From NCBI RefSeq assembly GCF_026340565.1, contig NZ_JAPEPB010000001.1, positions 4,502,501 to 4,566,500 on the forward strand: a DNA stretch of 64,000 nucleotides. The letters run 5' to 3'. Source of the stretch: Kitasatospora sp. NBC_01287 (GTDB taxonomy: Bacteria; Actinomycetota; Actinomycetes; Streptomycetales; Streptomycetaceae). Position numbers and translations under genes: made by a program. Under the pieces are notes generated by a model. The model was given only the letters and a program-made list of their open reading frames with translations, was not told where the DNA came from and made no database searches. Position 1 is the first letter of the stretch, and every line of letters begins with the position of its first letter. Below, in pieces: positions 8,511 through 17,226 of this stretch.

Positions 8511-9836
8511 TCAGTCCAGGCCCCGGGCCTGCCGCAGCCGGGCCGCGAGCAGCCCGGGGTCGATGATCGGCTCCGGATAGTCGGGCCGGTCCGCCAGCAG
8601 CCAGGGCCGGTGCACGGCCCGCCCGGGGATGCCCGCGAGCTCCGGCACCCAGCGGCGCACGTAGGTGCCCTCGGGGTCGTAGCGGTCCGCCTGGACCAGG
8701 GGGTTGAGCACCCGGTTGGGGCGGGTGTCGGTACCGGTGCCGGCCACCCACTGCCAGTTCAGCTGGTTGTTGGCCAGATCGCCGTCGACCAGCAGCGAGA
8801 GGAAGTGCCGGGCGCCGATCCGCCAGTCCTGGTAGAGCGTCTTGCTGAGGAAGCAGGCGGTGAGCAGCCGGGCCCGGTTGTGCATCCAGCCCTCGGCGGC
8901 GAGCTGGCGCAGCCCGGCGTCCACGATCGGGTAGCCGGTGCGGCCCCGCCGCCAGGCCTCGACCTCCCGCTCGTGGTACGGCCACCGGTCGCCCTTGCTC
9001 CGGTAGTCCAGTCGGGCCGCCTGCGGGCGGGCGGCCAGGACCTGGTGGTGGAAGTCGCGCCAGGCCAGTTGGCGCACGAAGGCCTCGGCACCGGGCCCGC
9101 CGCGCCGCACGGCCTGCGCGACCAGCTCGCCCGCGGAGAGGCAACCGAAGTGCAGGTAGGGCGACAGGCGCGAGGTGCCGTCGGCGGCGAGGTCGTCGTG
9201 CTGTTCCTCGTACCGGTCGGGGGACCAGGCCCGCCACAGCCGCCGCCCCGCGCTCTCACCGCCCGGCGGGAGCGCGGGCGAGTCCGCGCGCGCCCTCGGC
9301 AGCGGCACGCCCTGGACCCCGTCCGGCACCCGCACGGCCCGCGGCGCCCGCCGGACGGTGCGCCGCTCGGCCCGCTGCCAGGCCCGGAAGTACGGGGTGA
9401 AGACCGCGTAGTGGTCCTTCCCCACCGGGGTGACGGCGCCCGGCGCGAGCGCGGTCAGCGAGGCGTCGTGCACCCGCAGCCGGGCCCCGAACCGCTCGCG
9501 CAGCTCGCGCTCGCGCCGCGCGGCGAAACCGCTGACCCCGGCGGCGAGGTGGATCGAGGCGGCCCCGGTCTGCTCGACCAGCCGGGCCACCTCGTCCGCG
9601 GTGCGGCCCTGGCGGAGCACCAGTCGCCCGCCGACCGCGCGCAGCGAGGCGTCCAGATCGACCAGGCAGTCCAGCAGGAACGCCTGCCGGTTGGGCACCG
9701 CGAAGCCGGTGGCCGCGAGGTCCTGGTCCAGCACGAAGAGCGGGACCACCTCGTCCCCGTCGGCGAGGGCCGCGTGCAGCACCGGGTTGTCGTGCAACCG
9801 CAGGTCCTGGGTGAACAGGGCGATGGTGACGGTCAT
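8511..9836 (-). CDS. phr: deoxyribodipyrimidine photo-lyase
   Basis: 441-residue class I cryptochrome/photolyase. The N-terminal antenna-binding alpha/beta domain starts TIALFTQDLRLHDNPVL. The FAD-binding helical domain has the conserved W-R-D-F-H segment, GYPIVDAGLRQL, MHNRARL and NWQWVAGTGTDTRPNRV. It repairs cyclobutane pyrimidine dimers with blue/near-UV light. The length is usual for the family. It is followed downstream by the Pro/Ala-rich surface protein (165 bases between) with no functional link evident. Confidence 0.93.
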   Translation of the reverse strand: MTVTIALFTQDLRLHDNPVLHAALADGDEVVPLFVLDQDLAATGFAVPNRQAFLLDCLVDLDASLRAVGGRLVLRQGRTADEVARLVEQTGAASIHLAAGVSGFAARRERELRERFGARLRVHDASLTALAPGAVTPVGKDHYAVFTPYFRAWQRAERRTVRRAPRAVRVPDGVQGVPLPRARADSPALPPGGESAGRRLWRAWSPDRYEEQHDDLAADGTSRLSPYLHFGCLSAGELVAQAVRRGGPGAEAFVRQLAWRDFHHQVLAARPQAARLDYRSKGDRWPYHEREVEAWRRGRTGYPIVDAGLRQLAAEGWMHNRARLLTACFLSKTLYQDWRIGARHFLSLLVDGDLANNQLNWQWVAGTGTDTRPNRVLNPLVQADRYDPEGTYVRRWVPELAGIPGRAVHRPWLLADRPDYPEPIIDPGLLAARLRQARGLD

Positions 9837-9931
9837 GGGCCGGGTCCGGGTCCTTCTCGGGGCGTTGGTCAGGTCCCGCAGAGACCATCAGAACCGGGCC
9901 CCGGTCGGCGGCTCATCCGCCCGGCGTGTCG

Positions 9932-10582
9932 TCAGCGGCCGCTGCCGGCCGCGACCGGCAGCCCGTGCGGCATCGCCCAGCCCTCGGCCAGGCGCGAGGG
10001 ATGGACGTTGGCGCCGCCACCGAAGTACTCGCAGAACTTCATGATCAGCGGGTCCCAGCCCACCGGGTCCACGTAACCGGTCCCCGGGATGACCAACTCC
10101 TCGGCGACATGGGCGCGCAGCACCTCGACCTGGATGGCCACCGTCCGGGACGCGACGGGGTCGCCGAACGGGTGCGAGGCGATGACCCGGCACTCCAACT
10201 GGACCGGGCACTGGGCGACCCGGGGCGGCGCCACCAGCTCCGAGGCCTGCTCGGTCAGGCCGCCGAGGGCGAACTTGTCGGGCTCGTAGCGGTAGCCCTG
10301 CCGCTCCTTGGTCGGTGACATGGCCGGATTGCCGGTGGTCATCGCGATCCGGTCCACCGCCTGCGCCATCGCGGCGGACGGCAGGTTGAGCACGCACTCA
10401 CGCTCGCGCAGCAGGTTCTCCACCGTCCTGCTGGCGGTCCCCATGCCGAGCATGGCGTGCCGGCCCAGCCACCACGCCGAGGACATCGGGGCGAGGTTCG
10501 CGCTGCCGTCCTCGTTCCTGGAACTGATCAGCACCACCGGGGTTCCGAAGTACAGCACCTTGAGCCCGGGCACCACGTGCAT
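9932..10582 (-). CDS. flavin reductase-like / FMN-binding split-barrel protein
   Basis: 216 residues from ATG 10582, with GAGAGG 7 bases upstream; a frame extension to 10855 has no ribosome site and low-complexity content. The sequence (MHVVPGLKVLYFGTPVVLIS, then LAPMSSAWWLG and TVENLLRERECVLNLPS) is the FMN-binding split-barrel of the flavin-reductase-like family, which usually binds FMN and transfers electrons or acts with a monooxygenase. No monooxygenase is adjacent. Substrate unknown. Confidence 0.75.
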   Translation of the reverse strand: MHVVPGLKVLYFGTPVVLISSRNEDGSANLAPMSSAWWLGRHAMLGMGTASRTVENLLRERECVLNLPSAAMAQAVDRIAMTTGNPAMSPTKERQGYRYEPDKFALGGLTEQASELVAPPRVAQCPVQLECRVIASHPFGDPVASRTVAIQVEVLRAHVAEELVIPGTGYVDPVGWDPLIMKFCEYFGGGANVHPSRLAEGWAMPHGLPVAAGSGR

Positions 10583-10884
10583 GTCTCGCCTCTCGCGCAG
10601 GGGGTCGCAGGACGCGGGCGGCTCGGGGCCGGCCCGCGGCTCCACTCTCGGCGGGCGCGGCGGCCGGCGCTGGCGGTCATCGGACCTCGCGTTGGCCGCC
10701 GCCGACGGGCGGGAGCGGGGCAGGCGGGCGGGAGCGGGGCAGGCGGGACAGCCGGGCGAGATGCAGCACGGATGGCGCACTCCTAGACTCACGATCATCG
10801 GAATGTCTGATATGAGGCATTCGTCATGAGGCATTCGTCGGAAGTGGCGGCACACGGCCGCACGACCAGACAGGAGCCGCCACC
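10583..10884. promoter_or_regulatory. divergent intergenic region with tandem 14-bp repeat
   Basis: This 302-base gap separates the flavin reductase-like gene and the DUF7144 gene. The first 200 bases are GC-rich without signals I recognise. At 10812-10825 and 10826-10839 there are two perfect head-to-tail copies of ATGAGGCATTCGTC, preceded at 10801 by GAATG, which forms inverted pairs with the CATTC in each copy. This is a plausible operator. No gene is supported here. Confidence 0.45.
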
Positions 10885-11412
10885 ATGTCCACCGGCCAGT
10901 ACCGCGACCCCCAGCCCGACCCCGAACGCCCCAGCGGCACCAGTAGCAGCAGCAGTAGCAGCAGTACCAGCAGCAGCACCAGTAGCAGCGCCAACCGACC
11001 CGGCCGTCCCACCGGCCCGCCCCGCGGCAGCGGCTGGGCCGACGGCGGCACCATGTTCGCGGGTGTCCTGATGCTGGTCAACGGCCTGCTCGCGGTCTTC
11101 CAGGGCATCATGGGCATCGCCAAGGACCAGGTCTTCGTCGCCACCCCGCGCTACGTCTTCCGCTTCGACCTGACCTCCTGGGGCTGGATCCACCTGGCGC
11201 TCGGCGTGCTGATCGCACTGGTCGGCGTCGGGGTGCTCAGCGGGGCGGGCTGGGCGCGCTGGACCGGCGTCGCGCTGACGGGGCTGTCGCTGATCGCCCA
11301 GTTCGTCTTCGTCCCGTACTACCCGCTCTGGTCGCTGGTGGTGATCGCCATCGACGTCTTCATCATCTGGGCGCTGGTCAACTACCGCGAGGAGCCCGGC
11401 TACCGCCGCTGA
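10885..11412 (+). CDS. DUF7144-type four-helix membrane protein
   Basis: 175 residues, with AGGAG about 9 bases before ATG 10885. The N-terminal 50 residues are cytosolic and include an almost unbroken Ser/Thr run (about 19-35) encoded by AGC/AGT codons. Four hydrophobic helices follow (about 57-77, 95-117, 122-140, 145-163), with the family features MFAGVLMLVNG and GWARWTG. The protein is common and often multicopy in streptomycetes; function unknown. A strong hairpin terminator follows the stop. Confidence 0.8.
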   Translation: MSTGQYRDPQPDPERPSGTSSSSSSSSTSSSTSSSANRPGRPTGPPRGSGWADGGTMFAGVLMLVNGLLAVFQGIMGIAKDQVFVATPRYVFRFDLTSWGWIHLALGVLIALVGVGVLSGAGWARWTGVALTGLSLIAQFVFVPYYPLWSLVVIAIDVFIIWALVNYREEPGYRR

Positions 11413-11429
11413 CCGGCGAGCAGGCGCCC

Positions 11430-11480
11430 GGCAACGGGCCGGTGGCCGGGGCCAGCTCCCCCGGCCACCGGCCCGTTGCC
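11430..11480 (+). terminator. 22-bp stem hairpin terminator after the DUF7144 gene
   Basis: Perfect inverted repeat with arms at 11430-11451 and 11459-11480 (GGCAACGGGCCGGTGG pairing with CCACCGGCCCGTTGCC) around a 7-base loop, starting 18 bases after the stop codon. No U-run follows, as is usual in this group. Confidence 0.75.
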
Positions 11481-11628
11481 GCGTCACCTCCCGCACCACC
11501 ACCTCGGACGTCGGAGCCTGTCAAGAAGCCCCCACGCGTCGCACCTCTGTCACACATCCGCCCCTCAAAAATCCCCTGTTCACGGTAGATACCATCTATC
11601 TGACTGGTCATACGTAATGGGGGGACTC

Positions 11629-11961
11629 ATGACCGACTCCACTGGTGGCGGTGCCGGCTTCTCGGTCCATCCGGCCGACATCCTCACGGCCGCACCGGAC
11701 TTCACCACCCAGAGCGACCGCCTGGGGTCGGCCGTCACCAACCTGGAGTCCACCCTCAAGGACCTCGGCTCACCGTGGGGCGCGGACGACCAGGGCAAGA
11801 AGTTCGGCGACGCCTACGACCCCCGACACACCGCCCTGGTCAAGTCGCTGGGCGTCCTCGTCCAGGGCATGGCCAGCATCCACCTCGGCCTGGAAGCCAT
11901 GGCCGGCAACCATCAGGGCACCGACACCACCGCCGCCACCTCGCTGAAGGCCGGCGAGTAA
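11629..11961 (+). CDS. small WXG100-like partner protein of a toxin module
   Basis: 110 residues, beginning MTDSTGGGAGFSVHP; an in-frame ATG at 11617 is possible, but the 11629 start has GGGGGA just upstream. It reads as two helices joined by a turn carrying GSPWGADDQGKKFGDAYDP, i.e. the W-x-G-type bend and YxxxD-like spacing of ESX/WXG100 proteins. It ends in TAATG, sharing an A with the start of the following toxin gene, so the two are translationally coupled. It is likely the secretion partner or chaperone of that toxin for type VII export, by inference from context. Confidence 0.7.
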   Translation: MTDSTGGGAGFSVHPADILTAAPDFTTQSDRLGSAVTNLESTLKDLGSPWGADDQGKKFGDAYDPRHTALVKSLGVLVQGMASIHLGLEAMAGNHQGTDTTAATSLKAGE

Positions 11962-13391
11962 TGGGGCTGACCCAGGACGCCGAGAAGACCGTCCGCGACC
12001 TCACCGGCATGTGGTGGCCCGACGCCGACGAGGACGGACTGCGCAGAGCCGCCAAGGCCTGGAGCGACTGCGCCGACGCCATCGACGACGTCTGTTCCAA
12101 GGCCAACACCACCGCCCAGGGCATCGTCCACGACAACTCGGGCCCCGCCGTGGACGCCTTCGGCAAGTTCTGGGCCCAGTACTACGACAGCGGCAAGGGC
12201 TGGCTCCACGACACCTCCGACGCCTGCCGCCAGATCGCCAAGGCCTTCACCCAGTACGCCGACGAAGTCGGCAAGGCCAAGCACCAGTTGGAAGAGAAGA
12301 TCGCCCTCGTCGGCGGCGTCCTGATCGCCGGCACGGCCCTGGCGTTCTTCACCGGCGGCCTCTCCGAGGCCGCCGCGGACGGGGCCGCCGCCGGCATCGT
12401 CAGCGCGGCCGCCGCGGTCGGCGTCACCGTCTCCGAAACCGTCGCCACCATCGCCGGCACCGTCCTGACCGGGGCCGTCTTCGGCGCCGCCGAATCCGCC
12501 ACCGTCGACCTCGCGGTCGCCCAGCCCATCAAGATCGCCTTCGGCGACCAGAAGGGCATCAGCGGCACCGAGATCCTCGACGCCGCCGAAACCGGCGGCA
12601 TCGCCGGCGGCGCCGCCAGCGGCTTCGGCGCCGGCGCCAAGATCCTCGCCGAATCCAGCGACACCCTCGCCCCCGCTCTCAACGCCCTCAGCACCATGCC
12701 CGGCCGCATGCTCGTCGGCGGCGGCATGGCGGCCGGCCAGGACGCCGTCTTCAACGGCGGCAGCATCGACCCCCTCGACCTTGCGGCCGGCATCATCGGC
12801 GGAGCCGCCGCACCGGGGGGCAGGGGGAACGACGACCCCGCGCCCGACCAGATGGGCACCCGACGTCAGCGCGCCGCCCAGAACGACGACAAGTCCGACT
12901 TCCCAGTGCCGCCGAGGATCCCCGGGGACGGCGCGCTACCGACCGGCGACCCCGTGTACTACCGCCCCGGGTCCACGGCCGTCGGCTACGACTCCAGCAC
13001 GGTGTCCAACTTCGACAACGTCGCGCCCAAGCCCGGCTACCACGACGTGGTGATCCACGGGAACAACCAGGGGTACTTCGAGCCCGGCCGGATCAACGCC
13101 GCCGGCAAGGGGTTCTCGGGCGGCGACACCCACCCGGGCCACATCGCGGACGCCATCCGCAACAGCCCCTACTACGAAGGCGGCCCGATCCGACTCGTCT
13201 CCTGCCACTCCGGCACGGTCGGTGACGGGATCGCGGAGGTCCCGGCGGCCCAGACCCTCGCCAACGAGCTCGGCGTCCCGGTCATGGCCCCCACCAATAA
13301 GGTGGGTACCGTCCCCGCGCTGGGTGCCGGCCAGGAGCCCCAGATCTTCGGGGAAGGCTACTGGCGGACCTTCCTGCCCATGACCCAATGA
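11961..13391 (+). CDS. polymorphic toxin with helical WXG-like N-terminus and His/Cys (caspase-like?) C-terminal domain
   Basis: 476 residues. Residues 1-115 are an amphipathic helical domain (WWPDADEDGLRRAAKAWSDC to KAHQLEEK-like end) typical of type VII-exported toxins. Residues 118-200 are Ala/Gly-rich and hydrophobic (VGGVLIAGTALAFFTGG). A linker rich in charged and Pro residues (about 290-335) leads to the C-terminal domain (340-476), with VVIHGN (His366) and LVSCHSG (Cys415). The spacing and strand context of this His/Cys pair resemble caspase/C80-type cysteine peptidases, but this is my reading, not a database match. The next gene is a short acidic protein, as expected for an immunity gene. 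It could act between cells of related strains. Confidence 0.75.
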   Translation: MGLTQDAEKTVRDLTGMWWPDADEDGLRRAAKAWSDCADAIDDVCSKANTTAQGIVHDNSGPAVDAFGKFWAQYYDSGKGWLHDTSDACRQIAKAFTQYADEVGKAKHQLEEKIALVGGVLIAGTALAFFTGGLSEAAADGAAAGIVSAAAAVGVTVSETVATIAGTVLTGAVFGAAESATVDLAVAQPIKIAFGDQKGISGTEILDAAETGGIAGGAASGFGAGAKILAESSDTLAPALNALSTMPGRMLVGGGMAAGQDAVFNGGSIDPLDLAAGIIGGAAAPGGRGNDDPAPDQMGTRRQRAAQNDDKSDFPVPPRIPGDGALPTGDPVYYRPGSTAVGYDSSTVSNFDNVAPKPGYHDVVIHGNNQGYFEPGRINAAGKGFSGGDTHPGHIADAIRNSPYYEGGPIRLVSCHSGTVGDGIAEVPAAQTLANELGVPVMAPTNKVGTVPALGAGQEPQIFGEGYWRTFLPMTQ

Positions 13392-13422
13392 CCCAATGAC
13401 TCACCGACCACTAGGAGACCCC

Positions 13423-13806
13423 GTGCAGATCCTCGGTTTCTACCAGGAGTTCTGGCCGGCCGAGGCGGGCGAACCGGTCGGCCGGCTGACCGACCTGGTC
13501 GGCGGGGACCCCCTGCCCGACGAGGCCGCCATCACCGCGTACCTGCGCGACGGCAGCGAACTCTTCAGCGCCATGGGCTCTCTGCGCGACGTCCTGGGCA
13601 GCGACTACCGGATCCTCGGCGGCGACTCGCTCTTCACTGACGGTGAGTGGGTCTGGCGCGGCGACCTCTGGTTCTACCTCCAGACCTACCACGCCGCTCT
13701 GCCCGGGGAGTTCGTGGCCCGGGTACGGGAACTCGGCCACCAGGTCCCCGAGGTGTCCCGCGAACGGTTGATCGAGGTCTGGGGCCAGGTGCGCACGTTC
13801 CTGTGA
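13423..13806 (+). CDS. putative immunity protein for the adjacent toxin
   Basis: 127 residues from GTG 13423 with AGGAGA 6 bases upstream; an in-frame start at 13396 has no such site. It is a small, acidic, soluble protein with no signal peptide, rich in aromatic residues (YQEFWPAEAGEP, WVWRGDLWFYLQTYHAALP). I recognise no family. Position (32 bases after the toxin stop, same strand), size and charge fit a cognate immunity protein that neutralises the toxin in the cytosol of producer cells. Confidence 0.6.
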   Translation: MQILGFYQEFWPAEAGEPVGRLTDLVGGDPLPDEAAITAYLRDGSELFSAMGSLRDVLGSDYRILGGDSLFTDGEWVWRGDLWFYLQTYHAALPGEFVARVRELGHQVPEVSRERLIEVWGQVRTFL

Positions 13807-13896
13807 CCGGGCTCCGACGTGCGCATGAGCGCTGAACGCACCGACGCGTCGGTCACCAGGGGGACCACCGGCACAGTGGTGGCCAGGGTTCCGTGA

Positions 13897-13930
13897 GCCG
13901 GGGCGGGTCCCGCTCCGGGCCCGCCCCGGC
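13897..13930. terminator. terminator between the toxin module and the quinone oxidoreductase
   Basis: Inverted repeat GCCGGGGCGGG (13897-13907) and CCCGCCCCGGC (13920-13930) with a 12-base loop, between convergent genes. It can serve both strands. Confidence 0.6.
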
Positions 13931-13935
13931 CCCGT

Positions 13936-14913
13936 TCAGACCTGCAGCACGACCTTGCCCACGTGCTCGCCCGCCTCCAGCGCCCGGTGCGCCTGGGCCG
14001 CCTCGGTCAGCGGGAGCACCCGGTCGATCACCGGCTTCACCACCCCCGACTCCACCAGCGGCCACACGTGCTCACGCACCGCCGCCACGATCGCCGCCTT
14101 CTCCGCCAGCGGCCGCGGGCGCAGCGAGGTGGCCACCACCGCCGCCCGCTTGGCCAGCAGGGTGGAGAGGTCGATCTCTCCCTTGGTGCCGCCCTGCAGT
14201 CCGATGATCACCAGCCGCCCGCTGACCGCCAGCGCGTCCACGTTCCGCTGCAGGTACTTGGCACCCATGATGTCCAGGATCACGTCCGCTCCGTGACCAC
14301 CCGTCACCTCCCGCACCACCTCGACGAAATCACGCTCGCGGTAGTTGATCCCGACATCCGCGCCCAGCTCCGCGCACCGCGCCAGCTTCTTCGCGCTCCC
14401 GGCGGTCACCACCACCCGCGCACCCACCGCCTTCGCCAACTGGGTCGCCATCGTCCCGATCCCGCTCGCACCACCGTGCAGCAGCACCGTCTCGCCAGGG
14501 CGCAGGTGGGCCACCATGAAGACGTTGGACCAGACCGTGGCCGCCACCTCCGGCAGCGCGGCCGCGGCGACCAGGCCGAGGCCGCGCGGGATCGGCAGCA
14601 GCTGGCCGACCGGCACCGCGACCTGCTCGGCGTAGCCGCCGCCGGCCAGCAGGGCGCAGACCTCGTCGCCGACCGCCCAGCCGGCCACGCCGGGGCCCAG
14701 CGCGGTGATCCGCCCGGAGCACTCCAGCCCCGGGTAGGGGGAGGCGCCGGGCGGCGGGTTGTAGCGGCCCTGCCGCTGCATCAGGTCGGCGCGGTTGACG
14801 GCGGTGGCGGCCACCTCGACCAGGGCCTCGCCCTCGCCGGGTACCGGGTCGTCCACCTCGGTCCAGCTCAGTGCGTCGGGACCGCCGGGCTCAGGGATCG
14901 TGAATGCGAACAT
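13936..14913 (-). CDS. NAD(P)H quinone oxidoreductase (zeta-crystallin/QOR type)
   Basis: 325-residue zinc-free medium-chain dehydrogenase/reductase. The N-terminal GroES-like domain starts MFAFTIPEPGGPDALSW and has MQRQGRYNPPPGASPYPGLECSG. The Rossmann part has the glycine motif HGGASGIGTMATQLAKA. No cysteine/histidine zinc ligands are present. It reduces quinones with NADPH; the Tyr/Asn-type quinone loop RYNPP supports PIG3/QOR-like assignment. It stands alone between convergent and same-strand neighbours. Confidence 0.9.
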   Translation of the reverse strand: MFAFTIPEPGGPDALSWTEVDDPVPGEGEALVEVAATAVNRADLMQRQGRYNPPPGASPYPGLECSGRITALGPGVAGWAVGDEVCALLAGGGYAEQVAVPVGQLLPIPRGLGLVAAAALPEVAATVWSNVFMVAHLRPGETVLLHGGASGIGTMATQLAKAVGARVVVTAGSAKKLARCAELGADVGINYRERDFVEVVREVTGGHGADVILDIMGAKYLQRNVDALAVSGRLVIIGLQGGTKGEIDLSTLLAKRAAVVATSLRPRPLAEKAAIVAAVREHVWPLVESGVVKPVIDRVLPLTEAAQAHRALEAGEHVGKVVLQV

Positions 14914-14972
14914 GGCCCGACGCTACTCGGCGCACCCCTCGACCGGGGCGACCGCCACCACCGCCACCACCG

Positions 14973-17042
14973 CTAGGGCAACGGGGTGGGGGCCGCGAGG
15001 TAGGACTGGGTCCGGGTGGCCCAGTAGCCGAAGTCGCCGGGGCCGCTCTGGTCGGTGCCCGAGGTCTCCGGCACGCCGTAGGTGCTGGTCCCGGTGCCGG
15101 CGCCGAACAGGACGGCCACCACACCCGCCGCGGCCGCCTCCGGCAGGTGCGAGCCCCAGGTGACGGTGGAGCCGCTCACCGAGACCTTCGGGTCGGCGCC
15201 CGGATCGCTGCTGTAGAAGGCCAGGTTGTTGCCGCTGGAGGTGAAGGAGTCGCCGTAGAAGAAGGTCGAGGCGGAGTCCTCGTTCTCCTCGGCGCTCGTG
15301 TTGTCCAGGTCGGGGAAGGTGCCGGAGGCGTTGAAGTACGTCGGGCTCGGCGTCCTGGTGGAGTTGAGGTGCCCCACCGCGATCTGCCACAGCACCGCCG
15401 GCAGGCCCAGGGACTGACGGATCGTCTGGACGTAGAGCAGGTAGTTGCTCCAGTGCGCCGCGTTCAGGTACCGCACGTCGGCGGCGGGGTCGGGGTCGTG
15501 CAGGATGCCGAAGTCCTGGCCCCACTGGTCGAAGGCGACGAAGTCGGCCTGGTAGCCGATGTCCGCGCTCTCCAGGAACGCGGCGACCTGGCTGCCGGTC
15601 GAGGCGACCGACTGGCGGCCCGCGGTCCAGCCCATGGTGTCGGTGTCCTTGAGCGCGTCGCGCACGCCCCAGGTGTTGACCTGCCAGCCGAGGAAGGCCG
15701 CCGGGTCGTACTTCTTGATCGTGTAGGAGATCGCCTGGACCAGGCCGGTGAGGTTGTTGCCGAAGGCCGGGTCGCCGCTGCCGCTCAGCACCCCGGAGGC
15801 GTACGCCGCGCTGGTGGCGGCCGGGAACCTGGTGGCGTCGCCGCCGTACTGGGCCGCGTAGTTCTGCTGCAGGTAGCCGAGCATGTCGGGCTCGATCACC
15901 CAGCCCACCGGCTTGCCCGGGGCGGCCGCGTTCGCCGCCGTCGCGGCGTTCTTGAGCGACTGGAAGTAGGTGGTCAGCCAGCTCGCGCTCTGCATGTTGG
16001 TGTAGTCGACGCTGGTGCCGTCGACGTTGCCGTTCATCCCGTACTCGACCATGACCGGGGTCATCCCGAGCTGGGCGGAGTGCTGGACCATGGTCGTGGT
16101 GGTGGCGGCCCAGTTGCCGAAGTTGTCGCCGGTCAGGTACTCGTACCCGTAGTCCGGCAGCTTGCCGTGCGCCTTGAGGCCGTTGAAGAAGCTGTCGACG
16201 CCGGTGCCGGGCGTGTAGACGCTGCCGATCGACAGGTAGGACGGGTGCCAGGCGGCGCCGGTGCCGCCGCCGCTCCGGGTGCTCGCGGTCACCGGGGCGC
16301 TGGCGGCGGAGGCGTGGCCGGCCGCGTCGAGCGCGGTGACGGTGTAGGTGTGGCTGGTGCCGGCCGCGAGGCCCGTGACGGTGGCCGCGGTGGCGGTGCT
16401 GGTGGCGACCACGGTCGAGCCTTCGCGGACCTGGTACGAGGTGGCCGCGGAGCCGGTGCCCGGCTCGGTCCAGGCCAGCGAGATCGAGGAGGCAGTGCTG
16501 GCCGAGACGGCCAGGCCCGTGGGAGTGGCCGGGCCCTGCGCGGGGCCGCCGCCGGGGCCGGTCAGCGAGACGTCGTCGGCGAGGTAGGTGCCCTGGCCGT
16601 ACCAGCCGTGCAGGTAGAGGGTGACCGAGGTGGTCGAGGCGCCGGTGGTGAAGCCGGTGGTCAGCTGCTGCCAGCCGCCGCCGGTGCCCGGCGTCCAGGT
16701 CGAGCTGTAGCCGGTCGCGCCCAGGTAGACGTAGGCGCCCTGGACGTACGCCGATAGCGTGTAGGCCGAGTTCGGTTGGACGGCCACGGTCTGGACGCAC
16801 TGCGCGTCGTCGCTCGCGCCGGCCGCGCCGGCCAGCGCGTGGCTGCCGGAGTGGACCGGCGAGCCGACCACCGAGCCGGTGCCGGCGTCGCAGCTCCACC
16901 CGGTCAGGTCACCGGTCTCGAAGCCGGAGTTGACCACCAGATTGCTGCCGTCGGCGTGCGCCGGGACCGCCAGCGCGAGCAGTCCCGTGGCCAACAGTGC
17001 GACTGAACTGAGCATGGACATAGCGGAGTTGAGCTTGCGCAC
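14973..17042 (-). CDS. secreted carbohydrate-active protein: CBM + fibronectin III + putative glycosidase domain
   Basis: 689 residues from GTG 17042, with GGAGG about 8 bases upstream. The signal peptide ends VPAHA (about residue 30). Residues 33-160 form a CBM4/9-like jelly roll (NLVVNSGFETGDLTGWSC, YLHGWYGQGTYLADDVSL) of the kind found on streptomycete chitinases. Residues about 170-255 are a fibronectin III domain. The remaining about 430 residues look like a TIM-barrel hydrolase (YGYEYLTGDNFGNW, WVIEPDMLGYL, AFDQWGQDFG, LWQIAVGHLN). The EPD motif recalls GH6 but the family is not clear to me. A DasR-like operator in its promoter and the chitinase-type CBM suggest amino-sugar polymer degradation. 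Confidence 0.75.
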   Translation of the reverse strand: MRKLNSAMSMLSSVALLATGLLALAVPAHADGSNLVVNSGFETGDLTGWSCDAGTGSVVGSPVHSGSHALAGAAGASDDAQCVQTVAVQPNSAYTLSAYVQGAYVYLGATGYSSTWTPGTGGGWQQLTTGFTTGASTTSVTLYLHGWYGQGTYLADDVSLTGPGGGPAQGPATPTGLAVSASTASSISLAWTEPGTGSAATSYQVREGSTVVATSTATAATVTGLAAGTSHTYTVTALDAAGHASAASAPVTASTRSGGGTGAAWHPSYLSIGSVYTPGTGVDSFFNGLKAHGKLPDYGYEYLTGDNFGNWAATTTTMVQHSAQLGMTPVMVEYGMNGNVDGTSVDYTNMQSASWLTTYFQSLKNAATAANAAAPGKPVGWVIEPDMLGYLQQNYAAQYGGDATRFPAATSAAYASGVLSGSGDPAFGNNLTGLVQAISYTIKKYDPAAFLGWQVNTWGVRDALKDTDTMGWTAGRQSVASTGSQVAAFLESADIGYQADFVAFDQWGQDFGILHDPDPAADVRYLNAAHWSNYLLYVQTIRQSLGLPAVLWQIAVGHLNSTRTPSPTYFNASGTFPDLDNTSAEENEDSASTFFYGDSFTSSGNNLAFYSSDPGADPKVSVSGSTVTWGSHLPEAAAAGVVAVLFGAGTGTSTYGVPETSGTDQSGPGDFGYWATRTQSYLAAPTPLP

Positions 17043-17094
17043 AGAGTCCTCCGGTGGGGGCGGCAGGGCGAGGCGAAGCGTACGGTGACGACGA

Positions 17095-17106
17095 TGGACT
17101 AGACCT
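17095..17106. promoter_or_regulatory. DasR-like operator (dre-type) upstream of the secreted hydrolase
   Basis: TGGACTAGACCT matches 10 of 12 positions of the dre core TGGTCTAGACCA recognised by the GntR-family repressor DasR, which releases its targets on N-acetylglucosamine metabolites. It lies about 53 bases upstream of the hydrolase start at 17042, in the promoter zone, and in the divergent region shared with the cyclohydrolase gene. Confidence 0.5.
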
Positions 17107-17226
17107 GTTCCGGCGTCAAGAGCGGAGGATCACCGACCGCTCGCGGCGCCGTCCCGGCAAGACATCTGACGACCCGTCAGCTATGCGACAATGCGCGTAC
17201 CGACCCCCCTGCGAGGAAGAGCCGTC

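Noticed and set aside
8347..9237. Upstream extension of the Pro/Ala-rich surface protein
   Set aside because: It runs through the photolyase gene in another frame; the GTG at 8346 has a ribosome site and a signal peptide follows.
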